The notes under the pieces were generated by a model. It saw nothing but the letters and a program-made list of their open reading frames with translations, was not told the DNA's origin and did no database searches. From positions 1,979,501 to 2,043,500 of the forward strand of contig JAPPUL010000095.1 in the NCBI GenBank assembly GCA_026874595.1: a stretch of DNA of 64,000 bases, read 5' to 3'. The stretch's first letter is position 1, and each line of letters starts with the position of its first letter. This DNA comes from Sipunculus nudus (taxonomy: Eukaryota > Annelida > Sipuncula > Golfingiida > Sipunculidae). Positions 17,036-25,936 of the stretch are shown here, piece after piece. A program made the position numbers and the translations under genes.

Positions 17036-18331
17036 ATGATTAAGTATATTAAAAAAGCTTCTAAGACTGCACATACAGACGAGGGGAATATAAAAGATAT
17101 TGTTGCTGGAATTTTAGAAAAGATTAGGTTAAATGGTGAGAAGGAAGTTTTAGAGCTTACAAAGGATTTTGACAAATATGAAGGAGATATTCTTATCCCT
17201 AAGTCTGTTATTAAAGAAGCAGGAAATAGCCTTTCTGAAAGTCTTAAATCAGATATTAAGTTCGCTTATCAGAATGTACATAAATTTGCCAAAGCACAAC
17301 GAGATAGTTTGCTTGAATTTGAAACAGAATTATCTAATGGATTGGTTGCAGGTCAGAAATTAATACCTGTAAACACGGCAGGCTGTTATATTCCGGGAGG
17401 AAGATATACGCATATAGCCTCTGTTATAATGAGTATAACAACTGCAAAAGCTGCAGGAGTTAAGAATATAGTTGCAAGCTCGCCTGTAAAAGATGGAAAA
17501 AGTATTCCGGCCTCAGTCTTGTATGCTATGGATATGTGCGGGGCTGATTACATTTTGGCACTTGGAGGTGCACAATCTATTGCTGCTATGGCTTATGGTT
17601 TGTTTACTGGACATAAAGCTGATATTTTAGTAGGACCTGGGAATGCTTTTGTGGCTGAAGCGAAAAGAATGTTATATGGCGAGGTTGGGATTGACATGTT
17701 CGCGGGGCCATCGGAAATTGCAGTCATTGCTGATAGTAGTGCAGATATTGATCTTGTTGCCTATGATTTAGTTGGGCAGGCAGAACATGGACCTACATCA
17801 CCAGCTTGGTTGTTTACAACAGATGAGAAGCTGGCTAATAGCGTAAATGATAAAGTTTTATATTTGATAGATAAACTTCCTGAGGTTGCAAAAGCTGCAG
17901 CAGGTGCTGCTTGGCGTGATTATGGAGAAATCATTTTATGTGATACAAAAGAAGAGATTGTAAAAATTAGCGATGAGTATGCAAGCGAGCATCTAGAAGT
18001 TCATACTAATAATTTAAACTGGTATTTGGATAACTTATCGAATTATGGTTCTTTATTTTTAGGAGAAGAGACAACAGTAGCCTTTGGTGATAAATGTTCT
18101 GGGCCGAATCATATTTTGCCGACGAAAGGTGCTGCTAAATATACAGGTGGTCTTTATGTGGGTAAATTCTTGAAAACAGTTACTTATCAGAAGATGAGTA
18201 AAGAGGCCAATAAATATTTGGCTCCGGTAGCGGCAAGGATATCTAGATTGGAAGGAATGGAAGCCCATGCAAAGACATCAGATGTAAGATTAAGTAAGTA
18301 TTTTCCTAAGGATAAATTTGATTTAGGATAA
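17036..18331 (+). CDS. hpsN: HisD-family dehydrogenase, probable sulfopropanediol 3-dehydrogenase HpsN
   Basis: Zinc- and NAD-dependent dehydrogenase of the histidinol dehydrogenase family; HpsN oxidises (R)-DHPS to (R)-sulfolactate. Seen: PVNTAGCYIPGGRYTHIASVIM, LGGAQSIAAMAYG, VGPGNAFVAEAKRMLYG, the zinc/active-site run LVGQAEHGPTSPAW, ASEHLEVHTNN (general-base His) and SGPNHILPTKGAAKYTGG. True HisD usually has SQAEHDP; the altered HGPTSPA and the company of a TRAP system, SDR and MDR genes rather than his genes argue for HpsN. 431 aa. AGGAGG precedes the ATG. Substrate is inferred; a related polyol is possible. Confidence 0.78.
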   Translation: MIKYIKKASKTAHTDEGNIKDIVAGILEKIRLNGEKEVLELTKDFDKYEGDILIPKSVIKEAGNSLSESLKSDIKFAYQNVHKFAKAQRDSLLEFETELSNGLVAGQKLIPVNTAGCYIPGGRYTHIASVIMSITTAKAAGVKNIVASSPVKDGKSIPASVLYAMDMCGADYILALGGAQSIAAMAYGLFTGHKADILVGPGNAFVAEAKRMLYGEVGIDMFAGPSEIAVIADSSADIDLVAYDLVGQAEHGPTSPAWLFTTDEKLANSVNDKVLYLIDKLPEVAKAAAGAAWRDYGEIILCDTKEEIVKISDEYASEHLEVHTNNLNWYLDNLSNYGSLFLGEETTVAFGDKCSGPNHILPTKGAAKYTGGLYVGKFLKTVTYQKMSKEANKYLAPVAARISRLEGMEAHAKTSDVRLSKYFPKDKFDLG

Positions 18332-18360
18332 ATTTGATTTAGGATAAATTTGATTTAGGA
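18309..18360. repeat. 16-bp tandem repeat spanning the hpsN stop and the hpsO ribosome site
   Basis: Three perfect copies of aggataaatttgattt plus the first four bases of a fourth. The first copy and the start of the second encode the hpsN C-terminus (…KFDLG) and stop; the rest fills the gap, and the last partial copy provides the AGGAG that serves the next gene. Duplication has thus displaced and re-used the ribosome site. Confidence 0.88.
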
Positions 18361-18370
18361 GTGTAGTTTT

Positions 18371-19129
18371 ATGGATTTATCTATCTTTTCGCTTGAAAAC
18401 AGATTAGCTGTTGTAACTGGTGGAGGGAGTGGGATAGGCTTTTCTATTGCAAAATTCTTAGCTAAGGCTGGTGCTAAAGTTGTTTTAGTTAGTAGGAGAG
18501 AAGAGGTATTGTTAAAGGCTCAGGAGGAGTTGCGTAGACGATCATATGATGCTGAAATTTATGTTGGAGATTTGGCTTTAGAAGAGAATATGAAAAAGAT
18601 CGCAACAGATATTACAAAAGATATAGGATCTCCTGATATTGTTGTAAATGCAGCAGGTGTTAATTTTAGACAAAAAGAACCTGATATAACATATGATACC
18701 TGGAATCAAACAATTGATTTAAATTTGAAAGCACCTTTTTTCTTTACAAGAGAATTCATACCTGGAATGATAGAAAGAGGTAGAGGGAAAGTAATACATA
18801 TAGCATCATTACAATCGGTTCGTGCCTTTCCAAATAGTATACCATATGGAGCGTCAAAGGGTGGTATTATACAATTAACAAGAGCGATGGCAGAAGAGTA
18901 CTCCCGACATGGGATATCGGTTAATGCTATAGCACCTGGTTTTTTCAGGACAGCGCTTGCCGAGAGTGTTTTTAAAGAGAAAGAAAAAGAGCTAGCCAAA
19001 CAAACAGCAATAGGAAGAAATGGCAAGTTATCAGATTTTGAAGGTCTTGCAATTTTTTTAGCCTCGTCGGCCTCTGATTATATGACAGGTCAAACTATTT
19101 TCTTAGATGGTGGATTTAGTGCAAAATAG
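18371..19129 (+). CDS. hpsO: Short-chain dehydrogenase, probable DHPS 2-dehydrogenase HpsO
   Basis: NAD(P)-dependent SDR of 252 aa. Seen: cofactor motif TGGGSGIG (residues about 16-23), NAAGVN, catalytic Ser in HIASLQS, YGASKGG with catalytic Tyr and Lys near 157-161, and AIAPGFFRT. In DHPS degraders an SDR and a zinc alcohol dehydrogenase interconvert DHPS enantiomers through the 2-oxo compound before HpsN acts. The family is certain; the substrate is inferred from neighbours. It sits 39 bp after hpsN and 37 bp before the MDR gene. Confidence 0.75.
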   Translation: MDLSIFSLENRLAVVTGGGSGIGFSIAKFLAKAGAKVVLVSRREEVLLKAQEELRRRSYDAEIYVGDLALEENMKKIATDITKDIGSPDIVVNAAGVNFRQKEPDITYDTWNQTIDLNLKAPFFFTREFIPGMIERGRGKVIHIASLQSVRAFPNSIPYGASKGGIIQLTRAMAEEYSRHGISVNAIAPGFFRTALAESVFKEKEKELAKQTAIGRNGKLSDFEGLAIFLASSASDYMTGQTIFLDGGFSAK

Positions 19130-19166
19130 AAGGCAATGATTATTATATAAAAGGAGAGACAAAAAT

Positions 19167-20144
19167 ATGAAAGCATTAGTCTATATGGGAGCTTCTAAAC
19201 TAGAATATAAAGAATATAAAGAAACAGGTTTAGCAGAAGATGAAGTAGCTATAAAAGTGTTGGCAACAGGGATATGCGGGTCTGACCTACATGCCTTTTT
19301 AGGACACGATGCAAGGCGAGTGCCACCACTTGTATTAGGCCATGAGATACTGGGAGAAGTGCTATCAGGAGCTGATAAAGGTTTAAAAGTAGCAATAAAT
19401 CCAATAATTAGTTGTGGTAGATGTACTTTTTGCTTACTTGGCAAAGATAATTTATGTTCAAATAGAAAGATGCTAGGAATGAACAAACCTGGAGGGTTTG
19501 CTGAATATATTAATATTAATAAGAAGAATGTTATTCCTATGAATTTACTGGGGACTACAGGTGTTTTATCAGAACCAGTTGCAACTGCATTACATAGTAT
19601 ACGATTGCTAGAAAAGGTGAGTAGCTTAAGTTCACAGAAGATGAGAGTACTTGTAATAGGAGCAGGTTCTGTTGGTCTGCTTTGTGGGATACTACTTAAA
19701 GACTCCGGCTGTGAAAATATCACAATACTTGAGAAAAATGAAAAGCGTCTTAAGAATGTAAAAGCAATAGATGGGATTAGAGCTTTATCCGACGAATTAG
19801 CAACAGAGAAATTTGATACTATAATTGATGCAGTAGGTATAGAACATACAAGGCTTGCTTCGATTAAGCATATAGAAGAAGGCGGTGTTATTATTCATAT
19901 CGGCTTGGGTAATAGCGATGGAACAATCGATTTTAGAAAAATAACACTCTCAGAAATAACTTTTGTGGGAACCTATGCCTATACTAGTAAAGATTTTATA
20001 GATGCGACAAAGATTTTAGCATCTAAAAGGATAGAAAATGATTTAAACTGGGTTGAAATTAGAAATTTAAAAGATGGACAAAAGGCATTTGAAGATATTT
20101 TAAATGGCAATGTATCATCTGCAAAAATAGTTTTGACAAATTAG
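19167..20144 (+). CDS. hpsP: Zinc-dependent medium-chain alcohol dehydrogenase, probable HpsP
   Basis: 325 aa MDR. Seen: catalytic zinc ligands in ATGICGSDLHAFLGHD and LGHEILGEV, the structural-zinc cysteines CGRCTFCLLGKDNLC, and a Rossmann motif LVIGAGSVGLL near 164-174. Fits HpsP, the second DHPS 2-dehydrogenase of the hpsNOP set. Strong GGAGAG ribosome site. Last gene of the cluster; it is convergent with the HD-GYP gene 17 bp away. No sulfolactate-cleaving gene (suyAB) follows, so that step must be encoded elsewhere. Confidence 0.75.
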   Translation: MKALVYMGASKLEYKEYKETGLAEDEVAIKVLATGICGSDLHAFLGHDARRVPPLVLGHEILGEVLSGADKGLKVAINPIISCGRCTFCLLGKDNLCSNRKMLGMNKPGGFAEYININKKNVIPMNLLGTTGVLSEPVATALHSIRLLEKVSSLSSQKMRVLVIGAGSVGLLCGILLKDSGCENITILEKNEKRLKNVKAIDGIRALSDELATEKFDTIIDAVGIEHTRLASIKHIEEGGVIIHIGLGNSDGTIDFRKITLSEITFVGTYAYTSKDFIDATKILASKRIENDLNWVEIRNLKDGQKAFEDILNGNVSSAKIVLTN

Positions 20145-20161
20145 GTTCATTACGAGTATGG

Positions 20162-21346
20162 TTATTCTTGAATTTTTGTTGTAGCATCTATACTTACTAT
20201 ATTTCGGGTATCATCAAGGTTCAAATTGATAAATATTGGTTTAGAAAGTTCTTTACCAGCTGAATTTTTTAATATCTCAATAGAAGGCCTTGAAGTAATA
20301 TCACTATCTTTATTAACTACTCTAGCTACTTCCCCAGTATTTAATACAACAAGTTGTCCTATCTTATAATAAGAGCTTTCTTTGAATAACATCCCACCAA
20401 GCGAATGTGCAAACTGATGAGCTATCTCAGGTTTAAAACTATATCTTGACCCTCTAAGTATTGTTTTAATTGCTTCGTTATGACTTATTGCTTCTCTATA
20501 GGGTGTTCTAGTTGTAAGTGCATCATATATCTCTGCTATAGATACTATATATACATAATCTTCTATCTTACTACCGCTAAAGCCAAAGGGATATCCTGTC
20601 CCATCAAATTTCTCATGATGTAACAGTACAATCCGCTTTACTATATCACTAATCTCTTTACTCTCTTTTAGCATCTCATAGCCATATCTTGCATGATTTT
20701 TTACTAAATTAAACTCTTTTGGCGTCAACTTATCTTTTTTATGTAATATATTGTAAGGGATTCTTATCTTTCCTATATCATGTAAAAAGCCACCAAGTCC
20801 TATATCAAGTACAACATCTCCTGGAAAACCTAATTTGCGGGCAAATAGCATCGCCACTACACCTGTATTTAGAGAATGTGAATATGTTTCATTATCATAG
20901 GATTGTATGTCTAACAAGTTGATTATTTCTGTTTTACTACTATACAAATCTGTTTCAATTTGATCCATTAAATCTTTTGCATCCGTAAAACTAACAGCCT
21001 CATTCTTACTAAGACGATTTGTTATTGCCTCCATGACATTCACTGCTTTCTCCTGTGTTTCTACACTAAGTGTTCTTGGGCCCTGATAAATATTTCGCCT
21101 AAGGTAATCCTTAAGGTTCTTTTGATATATTACATTATCTGTATTTTTATGTTTTGAATAAAATATTGTATCTATGTTTGCTAATAGCAACTTTTCTAGA
21201 TATTCTTTAGTAAATGGTTTATAGGCACCCTGTACTTCATTCCCATCTTTGTCAAACGTCGGGCAGTTTAATATTGTATTAGGATTTAGATATTTTACAT
21301 TTATCTTAACTCTATCTCCAAGATCCTCAAATACATTATCATTCAT
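20162..21346 (-). CDS. HD-GYP domain cyclic-di-GMP phosphodiesterase
   Basis: Predicted to hydrolyse cyclic di-GMP. Seen: an N-terminal approximately 140-residue domain, then an HD-GYP domain from about 145: YSHSLNTGVV, the metal pair His189-Asp190 in FLHDIGKIRIP, HARYGYEML, and HHEKFDGTGYP at 243-253 (the GYP signature), then AEIYDALTTRTPYREA. All catalytic motifs appear intact. No receiver domain or membrane segment. It follows the tlpA-like gene in the same direction with a 55-bp gap, so it may be read with the sox genes, but a functional tie is not shown. Confidence 0.88.
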   Translation of the reverse strand: MNDNVFEDLGDRVKINVKYLNPNTILNCPTFDKDGNEVQGAYKPFTKEYLEKLLLANIDTIFYSKHKNTDNVIYQKNLKDYLRRNIYQGPRTLSVETQEKAVNVMEAITNRLSKNEAVSFTDAKDLMDQIETDLYSSKTEIINLLDIQSYDNETYSHSLNTGVVAMLFARKLGFPGDVVLDIGLGGFLHDIGKIRIPYNILHKKDKLTPKEFNLVKNHARYGYEMLKESKEISDIVKRIVLLHHEKFDGTGYPFGFSGSKIEDYVYIVSIAEIYDALTTRTPYREAISHNEAIKTILRGSRYSFKPEIAHQFAHSLGGMLFKESSYYKIGQLVVLNTGEVARVVNKDSDITSRPSIEILKNSAGKELSKPIFINLNLDDTRNIVSIDATTKIQE

Positions 21347-21401
21347 TAGAAACCTCTTTTATTACAACACCGCTTTACAACACTTTATAAGCTATTATTA
21401 T

Positions 21402-22028
21402 CTAATTTAGAATATCTGTTCCTTCTTGACTTAGCTTTTTAAAAAATGATAAAGATTTTTTAATAGACCAGTCATGTGCACCGCCTGCTATCTCTCCTAT
21501 TATTTTACCATCTTCGGCAATTAGATAAGTTAATGGTGTTCTAAGTTTCTTCGGTCTAAACATTCTATATACCTTCATAGTAGGATCTAACAATACTTTA
21601 AAGGTAAATTCATTAGCTTCTACATGCAAAGGTATACTAAAAGAATCTTGATTTATTGATACTGTTACTATTTCAAGTTTGTCATTATCTTTATTTGCAT
21701 TATACAAGCTTTCTAATGTAGGTAGCTCTTTTGTACAATAAGGACACCATGTTGCCCAAAATATCAAAAGAACTATCTTACCATTATATTGTCTACTACT
21801 TACTTTTTCGTCATCTATATCTATTAATGAGAATTTTGGCATATACTTTATCTTTGTCTCTTTCGTTGGCTTGCTAAATCCAAGCTCATAAAACACCTTC
21901 TTTACATCTATCTTCTCAGCATCAGCTTTTGCCTGTTCTACACTTATTAAAAGTATGTTTAAAAATACTAACACCACTAGAATACTTTTTAATACAATAG
22001 AACTTCCTCTAGTTATTTTATTAGCCAT
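21402..22028 (-). CDS. Membrane-anchored thioredoxin-like protein (TlpA/SoxW type)
   Basis: 208 aa. An N-terminal hydrophobic segment (VLKSILVVLVFLNILLI) exports or anchors it, and a TlpA-like thioredoxin fold follows with active site FWATWCPYCTKELPTLE (WCPYC near 111-115), SINQDSF and TPLTYLIAEDGKIIGEI containing the cis-Pro. Located at the end of the sox run, it may act as SoxW, a thiol reductant that keeps the SoxY cysteine or a partner reduced, or as a ResA-type factor for cytochrome c haem attachment. Position favours a Sox role. Confidence 0.8.
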   Translation of the reverse strand: MANKITRGSSIVLKSILVVLVFLNILLISVEQAKADAEKIDVKKVFYELGFSKPTKETKIKYMPKFSLIDIDDEKVSSRQYNGKIVLLIFWATWCPYCTKELPTLESLYNANKDNDKLEIVTVSINQDSFSIPLHVEANEFTFKVLLDPTMKVYRMFRPKKLRTPLTYLIAEDGKIIGEIAGGAHDWSIKKSLSFFKKLSQEGTDILN

Positions 22029-22087
22029 TTGGGATACCTCGTATTTTTTTTAATATATAAAATATATCATAACATTTATCTTTATTT

Positions 22088-22606
22088 CTATTCTTTTAAG
22101 GCATGCATTATATCTACTATTTGTTTCTCTATCTGATTTATATATTTTCTTCCTTTATCTGCTTTTTCTCCCATTAATGGCAAATCTAAGAAAAGCATGG
22201 CTTGACTTGCTAAGTATGTTCCCACTACTACATCTTCTCCATCTTCATATAAGTATATCTTGCACGGTATAAAGGCTCCAAAATCTCGGGTCAGCTTAAA
22301 TATTTCCTTCCCTATTTCTAAATTGCAAAATTGATATACTTTGTATTGTGGAAATTCCTCACCCCTTGATTCCATCGACACTTTTATATTTAACGGAGGA
22401 TCAAAAACACGCATGTTTGCACCCGACAATTCACTCTCAAGCGCTAATGCTATATTGTCAAAATCTGCACCCTTTAATCTTATCTTATATATCGGAGAAC
22501 CAAAAAAAAGGCTTAATATATATAATGTTATCCCAACAAGCACTATATAAACCACTCCCATCTTCAAAACCTTTCCCACACTCAACTTTGAATCCTTTGC
22601 TCCCAT
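22088..22606 (-). CDS. DUF302-type membrane-anchored protein
   Basis: 172 aa with one N-terminal helix (GVVYIVLVGITLYILSLFFG) and an exported domain resembling DUF302 (YQFCNLEIGKEIFKLTRDFGAFIPCKIYLYED). Two cysteines lie in that segment. DUF302 proteins recur in sulfur-oxidation gene clusters but their biochemical role is not established. AAGGAGG precedes the ATG. It is placed between soxB and the tlpA-like gene. Confidence 0.65.
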   Translation of the reverse strand: MGAKDSKLSVGKVLKMGVVYIVLVGITLYILSLFFGSPIYKIRLKGADFDNIALALESELSGANMRVFDPPLNIKVSMESRGEEFPQYKVYQFCNLEIGKEIFKLTRDFGAFIPCKIYLYEDGEDVVVGTYLASQAMLFLDLPLMGEKADKGRKYINQIEKQIVDIMHALKE

Positions 22607-22648
22607 TATTTCAAGCCTCCTTTCTTCTTTACACCTTTTTTAGGTTAA

Positions 22649-24373
22649 CTAAGCATAATATTTTATAGCACTTTTTGAATCTATTCTCACTTTCTTTATC
22701 TTTTTTAAATAATCTCTTATAACATCATATACCGGACGTTCTCCAGGACGCAAGTTTTCTCCTGCTCTATATAAATTACCTCCCCAGGCTGATAACTTGT
22801 ATTTCCTTTTAGGATCAAATGGTTTCCCTTGTACTTTTATATTATTTTGTTCTACTCGTTTTAATACCGGCGCATTTAGCTTTACATCCATCTCTACACC
22901 CAATAACCTACTAAAATCTCCTCCTTGTTGTTTATAAGGGTCTGGATTAAATAAGTTGTCTAGAATATCCTCAAGGATTAACCATAACTGCTCTCCTGTC
23001 ATATCAAATGTCCATACATTAGGATAGGTTACAGATGTGTGGTCTAGAACGTCTTTCATACTTATCTTATCACCAGGTAATAGTGTCGTTCCCCATCTGT
23101 AGCCTGGTGAAAATACTATTTCTGAATCATATTCATCTCGTATTGCCTCAAGGATTAACTGATCAAATGTTCCCATAAATGTGTCACGTCTATACAACAA
23201 TGAATCTGTTACTGCAAGTTCCTCTCCAAGCTTCGATTCGTATGGTTTATGCCATTTGTCTATCAAACTTTGCATTTTTTCATCTGCAGGAATTACATTT
23301 GACAAGACAGGAAGTAACTTATGGCTATGACCCACCACCTTTTTCCCTTGAACATCAAGGTCTATACGTCCAAGAAATTTACCATGCGACCCCGCCTGAA
23401 CAAGTAGTGTTTCGCCTATTTTAAGTTCTTTCGGTAATGGGTCATGAGTATGACCAGATAGTAACAAATCTATTCCTTTTGTTTCTCTTGCAAGCTTTTT
23501 ATCTACTTCTAGCCCATTGTGACTTAAAAATATAACCAAATCTACCTTCTCTTCTTCTCTTACCTTATCTACTAGCCTTTGAACATCTGCCGGCCTTATT
23601 CCAAACGACCAGCCTTCTGATATATGATTTTCCCCTTCTAACGTTCGTGGATGAGCTAAAGGCACGTATGGAAAGGATTGTCCTATTATACCAACCTTCA
23701 CATCTTTTGTCTCTTTTATTACGTACTCTTTAAATACCTTATTCCCTTCCTTTTCAAAATCTGTATATACCACATTTTGAGCAACAAAATCCGCTTTTAG
23801 TTCTTTTATTCTTTTGTCAAGCACTGCCTGACCAAATGTATATTCCCAATGCCCTGCCATTACATCGATTTCAAGCAAGTTCTGTGCATCTACCAACGCA
23901 GCTCCTTCTGTAAACAACCCTATCCCTGTTCCAACCCATGTATCTCCTGAATCCAAAAACAAACATCGGTCTCTTCCTCTCTCTTCAAATACTTGTTTAG
24001 ATAGGGTCGATAAGTGCGCATAGCCTCCCATCCTACCGTATTTCTTTGCCAAATCCTCAAAATCTATATAAGTTTGGAAATATGCCTCTTTTGTACCCTT
24101 TGATATATTCCAATATTTTAAACTATCCTCCCCTACCATATGCCCAGGTGTATTTGCTACTGTTTGGGCTCCTATATTAAGTGATGGCTCTCTATAATAT
24201 ATTGGCCTTAGATGAGCATGACTATCAGCTATAAATAGTATAGTAATATTCCCTAGTGAGTCAAAGTCATACAACTTCTGCTCATCAAAAACACCACACC
24301 CTCCAAGGGATAACCCCGATAACATGGCAAGCTCCATCGCAAGCGTTGTTTTTAGAAACTCCCTTCTATCCAT
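22649..24373 (-). CDS. soxB: Thiosulfohydrolase SoxB, Tat-exported lipoprotein
   Basis: Dimanganese enzyme of the 5'-nucleotidase family that hydrolyses the terminal sulfone from SoxY-bound thiosulfate, releasing sulfate in the periplasm. Seen: a twin-arginine signal MDRREFLKTT, a lipobox SLGGC with Cys26, metal motifs FIADSHAHLRP (Asp50, His52), LDSGDTWVGTG, GHWEYTFG, FLSHNGLEVD and LLSGHTHDPLP, then the 5'-nucleotidase C-terminal domain (about 390-560). 574 aa is normal. Usual SoxB is soluble; the lipobox here suggests tethering after Tat export. Confidence 0.93.
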   Translation of the reverse strand: MDRREFLKTTLAMELAMLSGLSLGGCGVFDEQKLYDFDSLGNITILFIADSHAHLRPIYYREPSLNIGAQTVANTPGHMVGEDSLKYWNISKGTKEAYFQTYIDFEDLAKKYGRMGGYAHLSTLSKQVFEERGRDRCLFLDSGDTWVGTGIGLFTEGAALVDAQNLLEIDVMAGHWEYTFGQAVLDKRIKELKADFVAQNVVYTDFEKEGNKVFKEYVIKETKDVKVGIIGQSFPYVPLAHPRTLEGENHISEGWSFGIRPADVQRLVDKVREEEKVDLVIFLSHNGLEVDKKLARETKGIDLLLSGHTHDPLPKELKIGETLLVQAGSHGKFLGRIDLDVQGKKVVGHSHKLLPVLSNVIPADEKMQSLIDKWHKPYESKLGEELAVTDSLLYRRDTFMGTFDQLILEAIRDEYDSEIVFSPGYRWGTTLLPGDKISMKDVLDHTSVTYPNVWTFDMTGEQLWLILEDILDNLFNPDPYKQQGGDFSRLLGVEMDVKLNAPVLKRVEQNNIKVQGKPFDPKRKYKLSAWGGNLYRAGENLRPGERPVYDVIRDYLKKIKKVRIDSKSAIKYYA

Positions 24374-24497
24374 TATTGTACCACACTCCTACTGTTTTAT
24401 TTGATTTGATTATTTTATTTACTTTTTTGACTTACATAATTATAGCTTATTGAGTGCCTGCATAGATATTCAATAAGCTATTTCATGAGCTCTTGTT

Positions 24498-25268
24498 TTA
24501 CCTAACCCACCCAGGAACTTTTACTTTTTCTCCCTGCGCTTTATGCGTTACATATAATTCCAAGGCCCGCATCGGTACACTGCCTGCCTTTAGCCTTTTC
24601 ATTCTTGCATTATTCATACACTGCCTAAATCTTTGCTCTATTATGTATGTTTGCCCTTTACGCATCCTATAGGCTGGCCAATGACTTGCTGCTGCTCCTA
24701 TCTTGGCTAACTTCTGCATACGCAGATGTTTCCCAGGCAATATATCATGGCATACGCTACAAGACAAATTTCGCTGCCCACGCCTTTGACTAAACACCAA
24801 TTCTCCAAGCTTATACCATTCAGCCGCCTCTCCATCTATCTTCACATTAACTGGCATCCCCTCTGACAAAGACTTTATATATGTTGTCATTGATGTCATT
24901 TCATACGATCCAAGCGGAAGCGATTCCCCTTCGGCAAACGATTCTATACATACATTTATCTGCATCTGCAAACTTGCCATTGTCTTTGCTGACTTAGTTA
25001 TCTTTGGGTAAGTTGTAGCAACTCCTTTGAAATCTTGTTCTGGATTTACATGACATGTTACGCAACTTTTACCTTGACTCCCTCTACCCTCACGAATGAA
25101 CTTTGCACCTTCTTCTATCATTGTGTCCCCAGGGTTTATACCACTACTATAGAAGGATAAGTCCTCCTTTGATATACTCTCTGTATCTTGAGCCGGCAGA
25201 CTTATCGCTATTAACCCCACCATCATCAGCAACACCACAAAGCTTATATATCTTATCTTATTCTTCAT
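24498..25268 (-). CDS. soxA: Sulfur-oxidation dihaem cytochrome SoxA
   Basis: SoxA with SoxX couples thiosulfate to the SoxY cysteine. Seen: an N-terminal export signal (about 7-26), two c-type haem sites CVTCH (69-73) and CSVCH (170-174), and the conserved active-site cysteine Cys217 in QRFRQCMNNAR. 256 aa is normal. The end motif YVTHKAQGEKVKVPGWVR is SoxA-like. It is encoded 3 bp downstream of soxZ and before soxB. Confidence 0.93.
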   Translation of the reverse strand: MKNKIRYISFVVLLMMVGLIAISLPAQDTESISKEDLSFYSSGINPGDTMIEEGAKFIREGRGSQGKSCVTCHVNPEQDFKGVATTYPKITKSAKTMASLQMQINVCIESFAEGESLPLGSYEMTSMTTYIKSLSEGMPVNVKIDGEAAEWYKLGELVFSQRRGQRNLSCSVCHDILPGKHLRMQKLAKIGAAASHWPAYRMRKGQTYIIEQRFRQCMNNARMKRLKAGSVPMRALELYVTHKAQGEKVKVPGWVR

Positions 25269-25271
25269 TTT

Positions 25272-25739
25272 TTATCCTCCTACTTTTATATCTACTTTTT
25301 TTTCAAACACTCCCCCTTTATTATCCTCCCAAACCACCTTCAATGGGGCTGATTTGTCCACTTTCAACTTGAATGCAAAATACGGATCTTTGCTTATTGC
25401 GGGCAATGTATTCAATACTGCCACAGTCTTCCCGTCGTATGTCATCTTTATTACTTTTACATAATATGCTGGCTTTGCATTCTTTCCTATCCCTGTATCC
25501 TGAGGATGCGTTACCACTGTCTTTACTTCTATTATATCCCCTTTCTTATAATTCTTTGGCAATCTTATTAGCGCTTTACCTAAACGACTTTTCTTCTTTT
25601 TAGGGGCAGCTTTTTTAACTTCTGGCTTTTTTACTTGACTCTCCTTTGCTTTCTCTTCTTTAGCCTCTTCCTTACCTTTATCAGATGCCCCACAACTTAT
25701 CACCATCAGCATCATAACCATTAAGCTCAATATCTTCAT
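25272..25739 (-). CDS. soxZ: SoxZ with its own lipoprotein signal and charged linker
   Basis: SoxZ is the partner of the sulfur-carrier SoxY. The C-terminal domain (about 52-155) fits SoxZ: ALIRLPKNYKKGDIIEVKTVVTHP, DPYFAFKLKVDKSAPLKVVWEDNKG. Ordinary SoxZ is about 100 aa, has no signal peptide and is exported bound to Tat-targeted SoxY. Here there is a Sec-type signal with lipobox MVISC (Cys16) and a 35-residue Lys/Glu/Pro-rich linker, giving 155 aa. This implies independent export and a lipid anchor. Confidence 0.9.
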   Translation of the reverse strand: MKILSLMVMMLMVISCGASDKGKEEAKEEKAKESQVKKPEVKKAAPKKKKSRLGKALIRLPKNYKKGDIIEVKTVVTHPQDTGIGKNAKPAYYVKVIKMTYDGKTVAVLNTLPAISKDPYFAFKLKVDKSAPLKVVWEDNKGGVFEKKVDIKVGG

Positions 25740-25936
25740 CTAATTCTCCTTTTTTCCCTTATAATTATATTTATCGCTTTAATCATCTTAAGAAACTATA
25801 TTAAGAAACTAAAGCCATTAAAGCCATTTATAATCCATCACAAGCAGCAACTACCTGATCTAATGCCTGCCCTCCTAATAACAATTTTACAAGCCCCCTC
25901 ATCCAACATCCTACAACAGGCACACATTAATTACTA
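25740..25936. other. 197-bp gap between soxY and soxZ
   Basis: An unexpectedly long spacer inside an otherwise tight sox run. It contains short repeats (ttaagaaactata, aaagccatt) and no convincing gene. Confidence 0.5.

Noticed and set aside
17036-18331. Histidinol dehydrogenase of histidine synthesis
   Set aside because: No his genes nearby, the zinc-site motif differs from HisD, and the neighbours are a TRAP transporter, SDR and zinc alcohol dehydrogenase.
22348-22668. 106-codon plus-strand ORF over the DUF302 gene
   Set aside because: Antisense to a gene with a strong ribosome site and family similarity; no independent support.
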